Assembly (NCBI GenBank): GCA_937901125.1
Contig: CALCGT010000019.1
Coordinates: 1 to 51,560, forward strand
Source: an uncultured Clostridia bacterium
GTDB taxonomy: Bacteria; Bacillota; Clostridia; Lachnospirales; Anaerotignaceae
Reading direction: 5' to 3'
Length of the DNA: 51,560 nt
A program made the translations under genes and the position numbers. The stretch's first letter is position 1, and each line of letters begins with the position of its first letter. The notes beneath the pieces are model-generated. The model was given only the letters and a program-made list of their open reading frames with translations. It made no database searches and had not been told where the DNA came from. Positions 24,273 through 32,691 of this stretch are shown here, in pieces.

Positions 24273-26570
24273 TCATTTATTTTTTTCCTGCAGCCCCTTC
24301 AGGATCTTTTCAGGGGTGATGGGCAGTTCTCTGAACCAAACGCCGGTTGCGTTATAAACCGCATGGGCAATGGCAGGAGAAGGTGTGTTGATGACAACTT
24401 CCCCGATGGATTTTGCGCCAAAATGCTGGGAAGGTTCATAACTGGATTCAAATTCCACATGAATACGACCCACATCCTGACGGGTAGGGATTTTATACTG
24501 CATAAAGGAATTTTCTGCAATGGCACCATCCGCGCCGTATGTGATATCTTCATACAATGCCATGCCGATGCCCTGACCGATGCCCCCTTCTGTCTGCACA
24601 CGAGCCAGATTGGGGTTGATGGGCGTACCACAGTCCACGGTTGCTTCATAATTCAAAACTTTGATATCGCCGGTTTCCGTATCGATCTCCACTTCTGCCA
24701 TACCAACCATAAAGGGGGGAGGAGAAACAGGAGAAGAAACCATAGAGGTAAACTGTGTTTCGTAGTAGTTATTTACCATGGACGCTGTTGCAATATCAAC
24801 CAGAGATACTTCGTTTTTCTTCCCATCCGCAGCTTCCAGACGATAGACCTTTTTGCCATCGAAGCCGGTCTCTTCCACGCTGCAGCCCATGATGGAGGCA
24901 CCAATCTTCTGCAGACTTTCTCTCAGCTTCGTGCAGGCATCTGCCACCGCATTCCCTGTCAGATAGGTGGTAGAGGATGCGTAGGAGCCGGAATCATAGG
25001 GTGAAATATCTGTATCTGCGCCATAAACAATGATATTATCCACGTCACATTCCATCACTTCTGCTGCCATCTGCGCCAGAACTGTATCACAGCCTGTCCC
25101 CATGTCTGCCGCACCAATATGCAACGCATAGAAGCCGTCATCGTTCAATTTAATGGTGGAACCGCCAACGTCACAGTTGGAGATAGACGAGCCCTGCATG
25201 GACATAGCCACGCCAACGCTGCGGATTTTTCCGTTGCCCATATCTTTGCAGGGATATTTTTCATTCCATTTGATTCTTTCCGCCGTAGCAGCCAGACAGC
25301 GGTCCAGCGCACAGGAATTACAGGTTTCCCCATAATAGGCATGCATAACCTGTCCTTCTCTGACGATATTCAGCTCGCGCAACGCCACAGGGTCCATTTT
25401 CAGTTCTGCCGCCAATTCGTTTACGATGGTCTCCACGGCAAAGATGCCCTGTGTAGCACCGTAACCACGGTATGCCCCCGCCGCCTGCACATTTGTATAA
25501 ACCACATCATAGGAGAAGCGATGGGCTTCCTGATATTTATTATACAGAGGAATGGGCTTATGCCCGGACAGACCTACCGTAGTAGGGCCATGTTCCCCGT
25601 AAGCACCTGTATTGGAAAGGGTATAAACCTCCAGCCCACGGATGCGTCCATCCTTCATGGCACCGATCTTGACAGTCAATTCCATTTCATGTCTGGGGCA
25701 GCCGCTGGTCTGGGTTTCTTTTCTGCTGTATACCAGATAAGCAGGCTTCCCTGTTTTCCATGTGACAAAAGAAGGATAAACTTCTGTTACGCTGGTCTGC
25801 TTTGCGCCAAAACCACCACCGATGCGGGGTTTTGTCACGCGCACCTTGGATTTTGGAATATCCAGTGCCTGTGCCACGATTCTTCTCACATGGAACACGA
25901 TCTGCGTGGCGCTGAGGATATTCAGTCTGCCATAGGTATCCATATAAGTATAAGTACGGAAGGTTTCCATCATAGCCTGGCTGTTTGCCTTTGTATGATA
26001 GGTACGTTCCATTACGATATCACAGTCTGCCATAACTGCATCGATATCCCCATGACCGCTGACTTCGTGGGCACAGAGATTGCGCTTGTTATCTGCACCA
26101 ACAGGGCAGTTTGCAATCCAGTTCTCTTCTGGATGCACCAGCGTTTCATTATCCTTCGCTGCGCGGAAATCCAACACTGCAGGCAGCACATCATATTTTA
26201 CCTTGATGAGCTTTAGCGCCTTATTGACTGCTTTTTCATTTTCCCCCGCAACAATGGCAACGATATCCCCATGGTATCTGACGTGCTGATCCATGATCAG
26301 TCTGTCATAGGGGCTAGGTTCCGGATAGGTCTGCCCTGCCATGGTAAAACGTTTCTGAGGAACGTCTTTATAAGTAAAAATTGCTTCGATACCGGGCACT
26401 TTCATAGCAACAGAAATATCGATCTCCTCAATGATGGCATTGGCATGGGGGCTGTGGAGCAGCTTTACCACCAGTGCGTTTTTATCTACCAGATCCCCTG
26501 TATAAACAGGTTTGCCCGTTACCAGAGCCATCGCATCCTTCTTGCGGATGGGCTGATTTACAATACGCAT
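24273..26570 (-). CDS. xdhA: Xanthine dehydrogenase-type molybdenum-binding subunit
   Basis: Catalytic subunit of a molybdenum hydroxylase, 765 residues. N-terminal domain (VTGKPVYTGDLVDKNALVVK), then the cofactor-binding domain with RIGGGFGAKQTSVTEVYPSF (Gln-bearing molybdopterin loop), VQAAGAYRGYGATQGIFAVE, MQGSSISNCDVGGSTIKLN, and the C-terminal GAKSIGEVVINTPSPAI, whose Glu corresponds to the catalytic base. The surrounding SelD/YqeB/YqeC/YedF set indicates a selenium ligand on molybdenum; that ligand is post-translational and cannot be seen here. Purine permease genes upstream favour a purine substrate. AAGGAGGTGCCTGAT precedes the ATG. Confidence 0.93.
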   Translation of the reverse strand: MRIVNQPIRKKDAMALVTGKPVYTGDLVDKNALVVKLLHSPHANAIIEEIDISVAMKVPGIEAIFTYKDVPQKRFTMAGQTYPEPSPYDRLIMDQHVRYHGDIVAIVAGENEKAVNKALKLIKVKYDVLPAVLDFRAAKDNETLVHPEENWIANCPVGADNKRNLCAHEVSGHGDIDAVMADCDIVMERTYHTKANSQAMMETFRTYTYMDTYGRLNILSATQIVFHVRRIVAQALDIPKSKVRVTKPRIGGGFGAKQTSVTEVYPSFVTWKTGKPAYLVYSRKETQTSGCPRHEMELTVKIGAMKDGRIRGLEVYTLSNTGAYGEHGPTTVGLSGHKPIPLYNKYQEAHRFSYDVVYTNVQAAGAYRGYGATQGIFAVETIVNELAAELKMDPVALRELNIVREGQVMHAYYGETCNSCALDRCLAATAERIKWNEKYPCKDMGNGKIRSVGVAMSMQGSSISNCDVGGSTIKLNDDGFYALHIGAADMGTGCDTVLAQMAAEVMECDVDNIIVYGADTDISPYDSGSYASSTTYLTGNAVADACTKLRESLQKIGASIMGCSVEETGFDGKKVYRLEAADGKKNEVSLVDIATASMVNNYYETQFTSMVSSPVSPPPFMVGMAEVEIDTETGDIKVLNYEATVDCGTPINPNLARVQTEGGIGQGIGMALYEDITYGADGAIAENSFMQYKIPTRQDVGRIHVEFESSYEPSQHFGAKSIGEVVINTPSPAIAHAVYNATGVWFRELPITPEKILKGLQEKNK

Positions 26571-26571
26571 A

Positions 26572-27045
26572 TCAGGCACCTCCTTTTTGAGTGTCTTTGA
26601 ATGCCAGATACGCCTGTATGCTGCGCAGCTGACCTTCATATCCGGAGCAGCGGCAAAGATTGCCTACCAGATAGGACAGAATCTCCTCTTCCTCGGGATG
26701 AGGGTTTTCCCGGAACATGGCGATGGCATTCATGATAAAACCGGGATTGCAGAAGCCACACTGCTCCGCCCCCTGATCCGCAAGAAACGCACCAAATTCC
26801 GCCGCTTCTTCCTGCAGACCTTCCAATGTCGTTACATTCTGGCCTTCCACTCTTGCTGCCAGCACGGAGCAGGATAATACAGGCTTCTCATTCACAAATA
26901 CGGTACAAAGTCCGCAGTTGGATGTTTCACATCCTCTTTTGACACTGAGACATCCCAAATCTCTGACTACATCAATCAGCAAGCTGTCTGCGTCGATGAT
27001 CGCCGAAACCTTTTTGCCGTTCAGACTAAACTTCAATTCCATCAT
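26572..27045 (-). CDS. xdhC: Xanthine dehydrogenase-type [2Fe-2S] subunit
   Basis: Electron-transfer subunit of about 157 residues with two [2Fe-2S] domains. The plant-ferredoxin-like set is GCETSNCGLCTVFVN plus SCSVLA; the helical domain set is QCGFCNPGFIMNA and GNLCRCSGYEG. All eight cluster Cys are present. The start overlaps the stop of the FAD-subunit gene (TGATG), showing translational coupling, and AAGGGGG lies upstream. It ends 1 nt before the molybdenum subunit start. Confidence 0.95.
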   Translation of the reverse strand: MMELKFSLNGKKVSAIIDADSLLIDVVRDLGCLSVKRGCETSNCGLCTVFVNEKPVLSCSVLAARVEGQNVTTLEGLQEEAAEFGAFLADQGAEQCGFCNPGFIMNAIAMFRENPHPEEEEILSYLVGNLCRCSGYEGQLRSIQAYLAFKDTQKGGA

Positions 27046-27839
27046 CAACGCCCCCTTCCTGCTGCAAGCATTGCTCTTTTTATCAATACGGGTGTAATCT
27101 GCTGGCGATATTCCGCGCTGCTTCTCATATTGCTGTTATATCTCAGCTGCTTTGCTGCAGATTCCCCAAAGGCTTTTGCCTCCTCTGCTGTGGCTGCTTT
27201 GCCATTCACAATTTTATTCTCATCCACTACCAGTTCCGCTCTGCCGGGTCTTGCGCCCACAGCCGCATGCCATGTGCCATTCCAATAGCTAACTGCACAG
27301 GTCAGGATAGGGAAGTCTGTTCTTGCGTGTCTCTGGGCCTGATAAGCCACCGCTATAGACACCTTTTTCACAATCAGCTTTACCAAAATATCTCTGTCGG
27401 GGGGCAACTTTGCATATTCCTGCAGAGAAAATTCGCCTGCTTTATGACAAACTACTGTGGTATCCAGTGCCAGAAATATGGTCAGCACATCAGAAAAACC
27501 ATACCTGCCGAATATAGAGCCGCCAACGGTCGCCGTGTTCCGAAACTGTACACCAACGATATCCTTCACAGCATCGGCCACTGCCCCTGCTGTGTATGTA
27601 TTGAGCCCTTTATGTTGTTCCAGTTGTCTTAACGTTACCATACATCCGATCTCGAATGTATCTTCCGTCTCTATGATCTCATCCAGACCCAAGCCGGACA
27701 GATCGATGGCAGTTCCCACCATGCGATCCATCATCTTCAGCCAATGCATACCGCCAAGGATGACGTTATTCTTTTTCTGGTTCAGTTCATATGCTTCGTC
27801 GAGACTGGAAACTTTTACATACTGATTGATCTGTAACAT
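27045..27839 (-). CDS. xdhB: Xanthine dehydrogenase-type FAD subunit
   Basis: FAD-binding subunit of 264 residues, passing electrons from the Fe-S subunit to NAD or another acceptor. Family segments: VILGGMHWLKMMDRMVGTAI (FAD pyrophosphate loop, with GGMHW in place of the commoner GGT/GG), FRNTATVGGSIFGRYGFSDV (second FAD loop) and the C-terminal region SSAEYRQQITPVLIKRAM. The order FAD - FeS - Mo is typical for bacterial three-subunit enzymes. GGGAGGCGAAACC precedes the ATG; a start six codons earlier is possible but has no better site. Confidence 0.92.
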   Translation of the reverse strand: MLQINQYVKVSSLDEAYELNQKKNNVILGGMHWLKMMDRMVGTAIDLSGLGLDEIIETEDTFEIGCMVTLRQLEQHKGLNTYTAGAVADAVKDIVGVQFRNTATVGGSIFGRYGFSDVLTIFLALDTTVVCHKAGEFSLQEYAKLPPDRDILVKLIVKKVSIAVAYQAQRHARTDFPILTCAVSYWNGTWHAAVGARPGRAELVVDENKIVNGKAATAEEAKAFGESAAKQLRYNSNMRSSAEYRQQITPVLIKRAMLAAGRGR

Positions 27840-27913
27840 GGTTTCGCCTCCCTGCATTTTTCCTTATCATATATGATTCATTTTATCTTATTTTATGTGG
27901 TTTTACAAGGATA

Positions 27914-29311
27914 TCAGACATTCTGATCCTCTGGTTCCCTGGGAAGGACTACATTCATCAGGATCGCAACCACTGCCGCAGGCACGATGCCGGAACCGCC
28001 GAAAATCAACAGAATGCCCTGGGGCAGACCTGCCAGAATCGCTGTATTTGCCCCCAGACCATAGCCCAGACCCAATGCAACAGAAACGATAGAAATGCTT
28101 CTGGCTGTCATCGGGTTCTTTGTGATGAGCTGAATACCGCTGACAACGATGGAAGAGAACATCATAACAGCCGCACCACCCAGTACAGACTGAGGCATAA
28201 TAGAAATCAGGGCGCCCACCTTGGGGAACAGACCGCAAAGGATCAGGAAAATGCCGCCAATGGCCAAAGCAAAACGGTTAACGATCTTTGTCATGGTGAC
28301 CAGACCAACGTTCTGAGAGAAGGATGTATTGGGCAATACACCAAACAGCGCCGCAAAGGAAGAACCCAAACCGTCACAAATGATGCCGCCGGACAGTTCC
28401 TTATCTGTTGCTTCTCTGCCCATGCCGCCTTCCATTACGCCGGAGATATCCCCCACTGTTTCCACTGCCGTTACGATGAACATGATAGCAACAGGCAGAA
28501 TGGCACGTGCGTCAAACACAATATCCACAGGCATCAGTTCGGGGATAGCAAACCAGGAAGCTTCCTCCACCTTATCCCAGTTCAGCACCCATGCCTTCGT
28601 ATATTCCATGCCTTCTGCTGTAATACCGACAGGATCCAGTACCATGGACATGATACAGGATGCAATATAGCCAACGATGATCCCAAACAGGATGGCTGCT
28701 GTAGAAGTGATCCCCTTTGTACAATGCTTCAATACAATGATGACCACCAGCACCAGCAAGCCTAGGAACAGGTTTTCCAAAGAGCCATAATCCGCAGCAT
28801 TGCTGCCGCCGCCAAAAGAGCCGACACCAACACTGATCAGGGACAGACCAATGGACAATACTACCGTACCTGTTACAACAGGAGGGAAAAATCTCCGCAG
28901 AGGCTTCAAAATAAAGCCCAGTACCGTTTCCAGCAGACCGCCAATGATGGACGCCCCCATGATGGCACCATAGGAAAGAACACCGCCCCCCATAACACCG
29001 GCAACGGAATTGCACACGCCGATAAACCCGGAGCTTGTACCCATAATGATGGGAACTTTACCGCCGCAGGGGCCAATGGCGAACAGCTGAATCAATGTAA
29101 CGATACCGGCGATCAGCATAGCATTCTGCAGCAAGGAGATCTGCAGTGCAGAGCCGGCTGCGATGCCGCAGGCACCGCTGATGATCATAACAGGAGTCAG
29201 ATTGCCAACAAACATGGCAAGTACATGCTGCAGCCCCAAAGGAACTGCCTGCTTCAAAGGAATCCGCCCTTCAAATTCATAGGGGCTGGAATATTTGATT
29301 TCTTTAGACAT
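27914..29311 (-). CDS. NCS2 family purine permease
   Basis: A 465-residue membrane protein with about 12-14 hydrophobic segments, of the nucleobase-cation symporter 2 family (xanthine/uracil permeases). Diagnostic parts are PLKQAVPLGLQHVLAMFVGN near the N-terminus, VPIIMGTSSGFIGV and the C-terminal signature SQNVGLVTMTKIVNRFALAI. It lies 75 nt upstream of xdhB and is presumably co-transcribed, so it probably brings in xanthine, hypoxanthine or urate for the hydroxylase. Substrate cannot be told from sequence alone. GAGAGGG precedes the start. Confidence 0.9.
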   Translation of the reverse strand: MSKEIKYSSPYEFEGRIPLKQAVPLGLQHVLAMFVGNLTPVMIISGACGIAAGSALQISLLQNAMLIAGIVTLIQLFAIGPCGGKVPIIMGTSSGFIGVCNSVAGVMGGGVLSYGAIMGASIIGGLLETVLGFILKPLRRFFPPVVTGTVVLSIGLSLISVGVGSFGGGSNAADYGSLENLFLGLLVLVVIIVLKHCTKGITSTAAILFGIIVGYIASCIMSMVLDPVGITAEGMEYTKAWVLNWDKVEEASWFAIPELMPVDIVFDARAILPVAIMFIVTAVETVGDISGVMEGGMGREATDKELSGGIICDGLGSSFAALFGVLPNTSFSQNVGLVTMTKIVNRFALAIGGIFLILCGLFPKVGALISIMPQSVLGGAAVMMFSSIVVSGIQLITKNPMTARSISIVSVALGLGYGLGANTAILAGLPQGILLIFGGSGIVPAAVVAILMNVVLPREPEDQNV

Positions 29312-29334
29312 AATAAACCCTCTCATTCAAACTA

Positions 29335-30666
29335 TCATTCTACGATTTTTTCCACATCCATATTTTTCGGCAGGACCAGATTCAGCACAATGGATACAAC
29401 AAATACGACCGCTACTACATTTGCAGAGAATACAGCCTGGATCATTTCAGGGAAAATACGCCACAGATCGATCTCACTTGCCGCTGTAAAGCCAACGCCA
29501 ACAGCCAAGGAAAGGGCTGCAATGGTAATATTTCTCTGGGTAAAACCTGCTTTTGCCAGCATCTGCATGCCGCTTGTCATGATCGTGCCGAACATCATGA
29601 TCGTACAGCCGCCCAGAACAGATTCTGGCAGGGACGCAAAGAAGTTCCCCACAGGAGGCAGAAGCCCTGCCAAAATCATGCAGCCTGCACCTGTCATGAT
29701 GGTAAATCTGTTTACGACCTTTGTCATAGTCACCAGACCAACGTTCTGGGAAAAAGATGTTACAGGAGGACAGCCCAGCAAAGAAGAAATGGCAGAAGCA
29801 TAGCCATCACAAGCCAGAGAGCCGGAAATTTCTTTGCTTTCGATCTCTCGATTCAGCCCTGTAGATACCATGGCAGTCGTATCGCCGATGGTTTCTGCTG
29901 CAGATACTAGGAAAATGATGCAGACAGAAAGGATCGCACCGGCATGGAACTCCGGTGTATAGGGCAGGATCTTAGGAAGAGAAACAAAACCACAGGAAAA
30001 AATAACAGAAAGATCTACTTTGCCCATAAAAATCGCCACAATATATCCCACAAACAGACCAACCAAAACAGAAAGCTGCTTCAGATACCCTTTTGCAAAG
30101 CAGTTCCAACTCAAGCAGGCACTCAATGTAATCGTCCCCAACAGAAGATTCTGGGCAGAGCCGAAATCCTCTGCATAGCCACCACCAAAGGATCTTGCAC
30201 CTACAGAGAACAAAGACATACCGATGGCTGTTACAACAGAAGCAGCTACAACAGGAGCGATCAGCTTTCTCCAGTATTTTGCCAAAAGACCCAATGTGCC
30301 TTCAAAAATACCGCCAACCAAAACAGCCCCCATCACTGCAGGATATCCATAATTTGCCGCAACGGTACATAAAACTGTTACAAACGTGAAGCTGACACCC
30401 ATAACGATGGGCAGACCGGAACCAACCTTCCAGATGGGATACAGCTGGATCAATGTTGCGATCCCCGCAATAAACATAGCATTCTGCAGTAGAATGGCAA
30501 TTTCAGCCTGAGAAAGCCCCCCTGCTGCCGCAATGATCGTAATGGGGGTTAGGTTTGCAACAAACATTGCCAAAATATGCTGCAGGCCAAAGGGAATGGC
30601 TTTCAGTATAGGCACTCTGCCTTCTAACCAGTAAATGTTATTTACACTACATTCTTTGGTACCCAT
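29335..30666 (-). CDS. NCS2 family purine permease, second copy
   Basis: A 443-residue paralogue of the neighbouring permease, with the same family marks (AIPFGLQHILAMFVANLTPI, LPIVMGVSFTFVTVLC, TSFSQNVGLVTMTKVVNRFT). It is the first gene of the purine/XDH operon, 23 nt before the second permease, and begins after AAAAAGGAGGAG. Two clearly diverged tandem permeases suggest different substrates, for instance xanthine and urate (inference). A promoter is seen at 30773-30801. Confidence 0.9.
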   Translation of the reverse strand: MGTKECSVNNIYWLEGRVPILKAIPFGLQHILAMFVANLTPITIIAAAGGLSQAEIAILLQNAMFIAGIATLIQLYPIWKVGSGLPIVMGVSFTFVTVLCTVAANYGYPAVMGAVLVGGIFEGTLGLLAKYWRKLIAPVVAASVVTAIGMSLFSVGARSFGGGYAEDFGSAQNLLLGTITLSACLSWNCFAKGYLKQLSVLVGLFVGYIVAIFMGKVDLSVIFSCGFVSLPKILPYTPEFHAGAILSVCIIFLVSAAETIGDTTAMVSTGLNREIESKEISGSLACDGYASAISSLLGCPPVTSFSQNVGLVTMTKVVNRFTIMTGAGCMILAGLLPPVGNFFASLPESVLGGCTIMMFGTIMTSGMQMLAKAGFTQRNITIAALSLAVGVGFTAASEIDLWRIFPEMIQAVFSANVVAVVFVVSIVLNLVLPKNMDVEKIVE

Positions 30667-30772
30667 TTTTCTTTTTACTCCTCCTTTTTTACCTTTTTTA
30701 TGTAGAAACGTCTCTTTATAAAAACTTTATTCTTTCTCAAAACAGGCATTACCTTCGCAATTGCCGCATGAT

Positions 30773-30801
30773 ATTATAATAAAAATATCTTCCGTTTGCA
30801 A
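30773..30801 (-). promoter_or_regulatory. Promoter of the purine permease/XDH operon
   Basis: TTGCAA (30796-30801) and TATAAT (30773-30778) on the minus strand with 17 nt between. It leaves a leader of about 100 nt before the first permease. I found no purine riboswitch signature in that leader. The hcp promoter lies on the other strand close by, so this is a divergent control region. Confidence 0.65.
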
Positions 30802-30872
30802 CAAAAATCAGCAGAATCAGGCGTTTTTCCTGCATTTTTTCCTTTTTTTGGGAGATTCATTTTTTCTTCTCC

Positions 30873-30915
30873 TGTTGTTATGACAACATATTTTTGGTTC
30901 TGAATGTATTATAAT
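30873..30915 (+). promoter_or_regulatory. Crp/Fnr-type palindrome and promoter of hcp
   Basis: TGTTGT-TATG-ACAACA (30873-30888) is a perfect inverted repeat. A TATAAT box follows at 30910-30915 with no good -35. With a start about 7 nt after the -10, the palindrome centre is near -41.5, the class II activator position. The Crp/Fnr gene at 36739-37416 has a very similar element in its own promoter region. Confidence 0.65.
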
Positions 30916-30984
30916 GGTTTTGAAAAACAATAGCAGGTGCTCATTCACTTTTCACACGCAAAGAATAAAGGAGGAAAAAATGAA

Positions 30985-32559
30985 ATGGAAAATAAAATGT
31001 TTTGCTATCAATGTCAGGAAACTGTCGGCTGCACTGGATGCACCCGCATTGGTGTCTGCGGAAAAACCACCAGTGTTGCCAGGATGCAGGATCTGCTGGT
31101 GTATGTGACAAAGGGGCTTTCTGCCATCACCACACAGCTGCGAAAAGAGGGTCAGGAGATTTCCGCCGATATCAACCACACGGTCACCCTGAATCTGTTT
31201 ATCACCATTACAAACGCCAACTTTGATGAGGATGCCATCAACGCCCGTATCCGTAGCACACTGGAGCAGAGCCGTTCCCTGTTGGCTCAGGTGAAAACCC
31301 CCGAAGCCCTGCCTGATGCAGCCCTCTGGTTCGATTTGGACACAGCCACATGGCAGGAAAAGGCAGCTCATGCAGGCATCCTATCCACCTCCAATGAAGA
31401 TATTCGCAGCCTGCGGGAACTTATCACTTACGGTCTGAAGGGGTTATCCGCCTACAGCAAGCATGCGAACGCACTGCTGCAGGATGACCCTGAAGTGGAT
31501 GCTTTCCTACAAAAAGCATTGGCAGCCACACTGGATGACAGCCTGACGGCGGATGAACTGGTAGCTCTTTCTCTGGAAACAGGGAAATATGGCGTAAACG
31601 GCATGGCACTGCTGGATAAAGCTAACACCACCGCTTACGGAAATCCTGAGATCACCAAAGTCAACCTCGGCGTAGGCACACGCCCCGGTATTCTGGTTTC
31701 CGGTCACGATCTGCGGGACATGGAAATGTTGCTGCAGCAAACAGAAGGAACCGGCGTAGATGTTTATACCCACTCGGAAATGCTGCCGGCTCATTATTAT
31801 CCCGCATTTAAAAAATACAGCCATTTCATCGGCAACTACGGCAATGCGTGGTGGAAACAGAAAGAGGAATTTGAGGCCTTCAACGGTCCCATCCTGATGA
31901 CCACCAACTGTATCGTTCCCCCCAAGAACAGCTATAAGGATCGCTTGTACACCACCGGTGCTGCAGGCTTCCCCAGCTGCAAGCACATCCCCGGAGAGAT
32001 CGGTCAGGAAAAAGACTTTTCCGATATCATTGCCCATGCACAGGTGCTGGCCCTGGCGGACAAGATCATCGAAGCCGTAAAATCCAGTGCCATCCAAAAG
32101 TTCGTGGTCATGGCAGGCTGTGACGGCCGTGCCAAGAGCCGGAACTACTATACCGAATTTGCCAAAGCACTGCCTAAGGATACAGTCATCCTGACTGCCG
32201 GCTGTGCCAAATATAAATACAACAAGCTGCCTCTTGGCGATATCGGCGGCATCCCCAGAGTGCTGGATGCTGGTCAGTGCAACGACTGTTACTCCTTAGC
32301 CGTTATCGCACTGAAACTGCAGGAAGCCTTCGGCCTGGATAACATCAACGATCTGCCCATCATCTACAACATCGCATGGTATGAACAGAAAGCGGTTATC
32401 GTACTGCTGTCCCTGCTGTACCTAGGTATCAAGAACATCCATTTTGGGCCCCCCCTGCCTGCCTTCCTCAGTCCCAATGTAGCAAAGGTTTTGGTAGAAA
32501 ATTTCGGTATTGCAGGAATCGGTACAGTAGAGGATGATCTGAAGCTGTTCTTTGGCTAA
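30985..32559 (+). CDS. hcp: Hybrid cluster protein / hydroxylamine reductase
   Basis: Fe-S protein of 524 residues that reduces hydroxylamine in vitro and is linked to nitric oxide and nitrosative stress. The N-terminal cluster Cys are in MFCYQCQETVGCTGC and IGVCGKT. Hybrid-cluster ligands appear in VSGHDLRDME, VDVYTHSEMLPAHYYP, TTNCIVPP, MAGCDGRAKSRNYY, LTAGCAKYKYN and DAGQCNDCYS. The C-terminus is complete. Start choice: ATG at 30985 gives MENKMFCYQC with AAGGAGG upstream; a slightly earlier ATG is in another frame. It is the only clear plus-strand gene in the window and diverges from the purine operon. Confidence 0.95.
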   Translation: MENKMFCYQCQETVGCTGCTRIGVCGKTTSVARMQDLLVYVTKGLSAITTQLRKEGQEISADINHTVTLNLFITITNANFDEDAINARIRSTLEQSRSLLAQVKTPEALPDAALWFDLDTATWQEKAAHAGILSTSNEDIRSLRELITYGLKGLSAYSKHANALLQDDPEVDAFLQKALAATLDDSLTADELVALSLETGKYGVNGMALLDKANTTAYGNPEITKVNLGVGTRPGILVSGHDLRDMEMLLQQTEGTGVDVYTHSEMLPAHYYPAFKKYSHFIGNYGNAWWKQKEEFEAFNGPILMTTNCIVPPKNSYKDRLYTTGAAGFPSCKHIPGEIGQEKDFSDIIAHAQVLALADKIIEAVKSSAIQKFVVMAGCDGRAKSRNYYTEFAKALPKDTVILTAGCAKYKYNKLPLGDIGGIPRVLDAGQCNDCYSLAVIALKLQEAFGLDNINDLPIIYNIAWYEQKAVIVLLSLLYLGIKNIHFGPPLPAFLSPNVAKVLVENFGIAGIGTVEDDLKLFFG

Positions 32560-32636
32560 AAATCAACTTATTATATTCAATCATGTATCCAATAATTATG
32601 GTGGAAAAGACTTTCTACATGTAATGACAAATACAC

Positions 32637-32678
32637 AAAAAGGGTATTGATTCCAAAAAATCAATCGATACCCTTTTT
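32637..32678. terminator. Bidirectional terminator between hcp and hydA
   Basis: AAAAAGGGTAT and ATACCCTTTTT arms with an inner GATT/AATC helix. Runs of A and T on both sides let it serve both the plus-strand hcp and the minus-strand hydrogenase operon, which converge here. Confidence 0.85.
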
Positions 32679-32691
32679 ATTGTTCATGAAA

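Noticed and set aside
24258..26216. Long open frames on the plus strand opposite xdhA
   Set aside because: They are antisense to clearly conserved coding sequence, lack ribosome sites and encode no recognisable domains. The same holds for plus-strand frames at 33580-34560 and 35040-36146 opposite the hydrogenase genes.
30667..30772. Purine riboswitch before the permease/XDH operon
   Set aside because: A stretch with GTTTCTAC recalls part of the purine aptamer, but the paired loops and the other conserved segments are missing.
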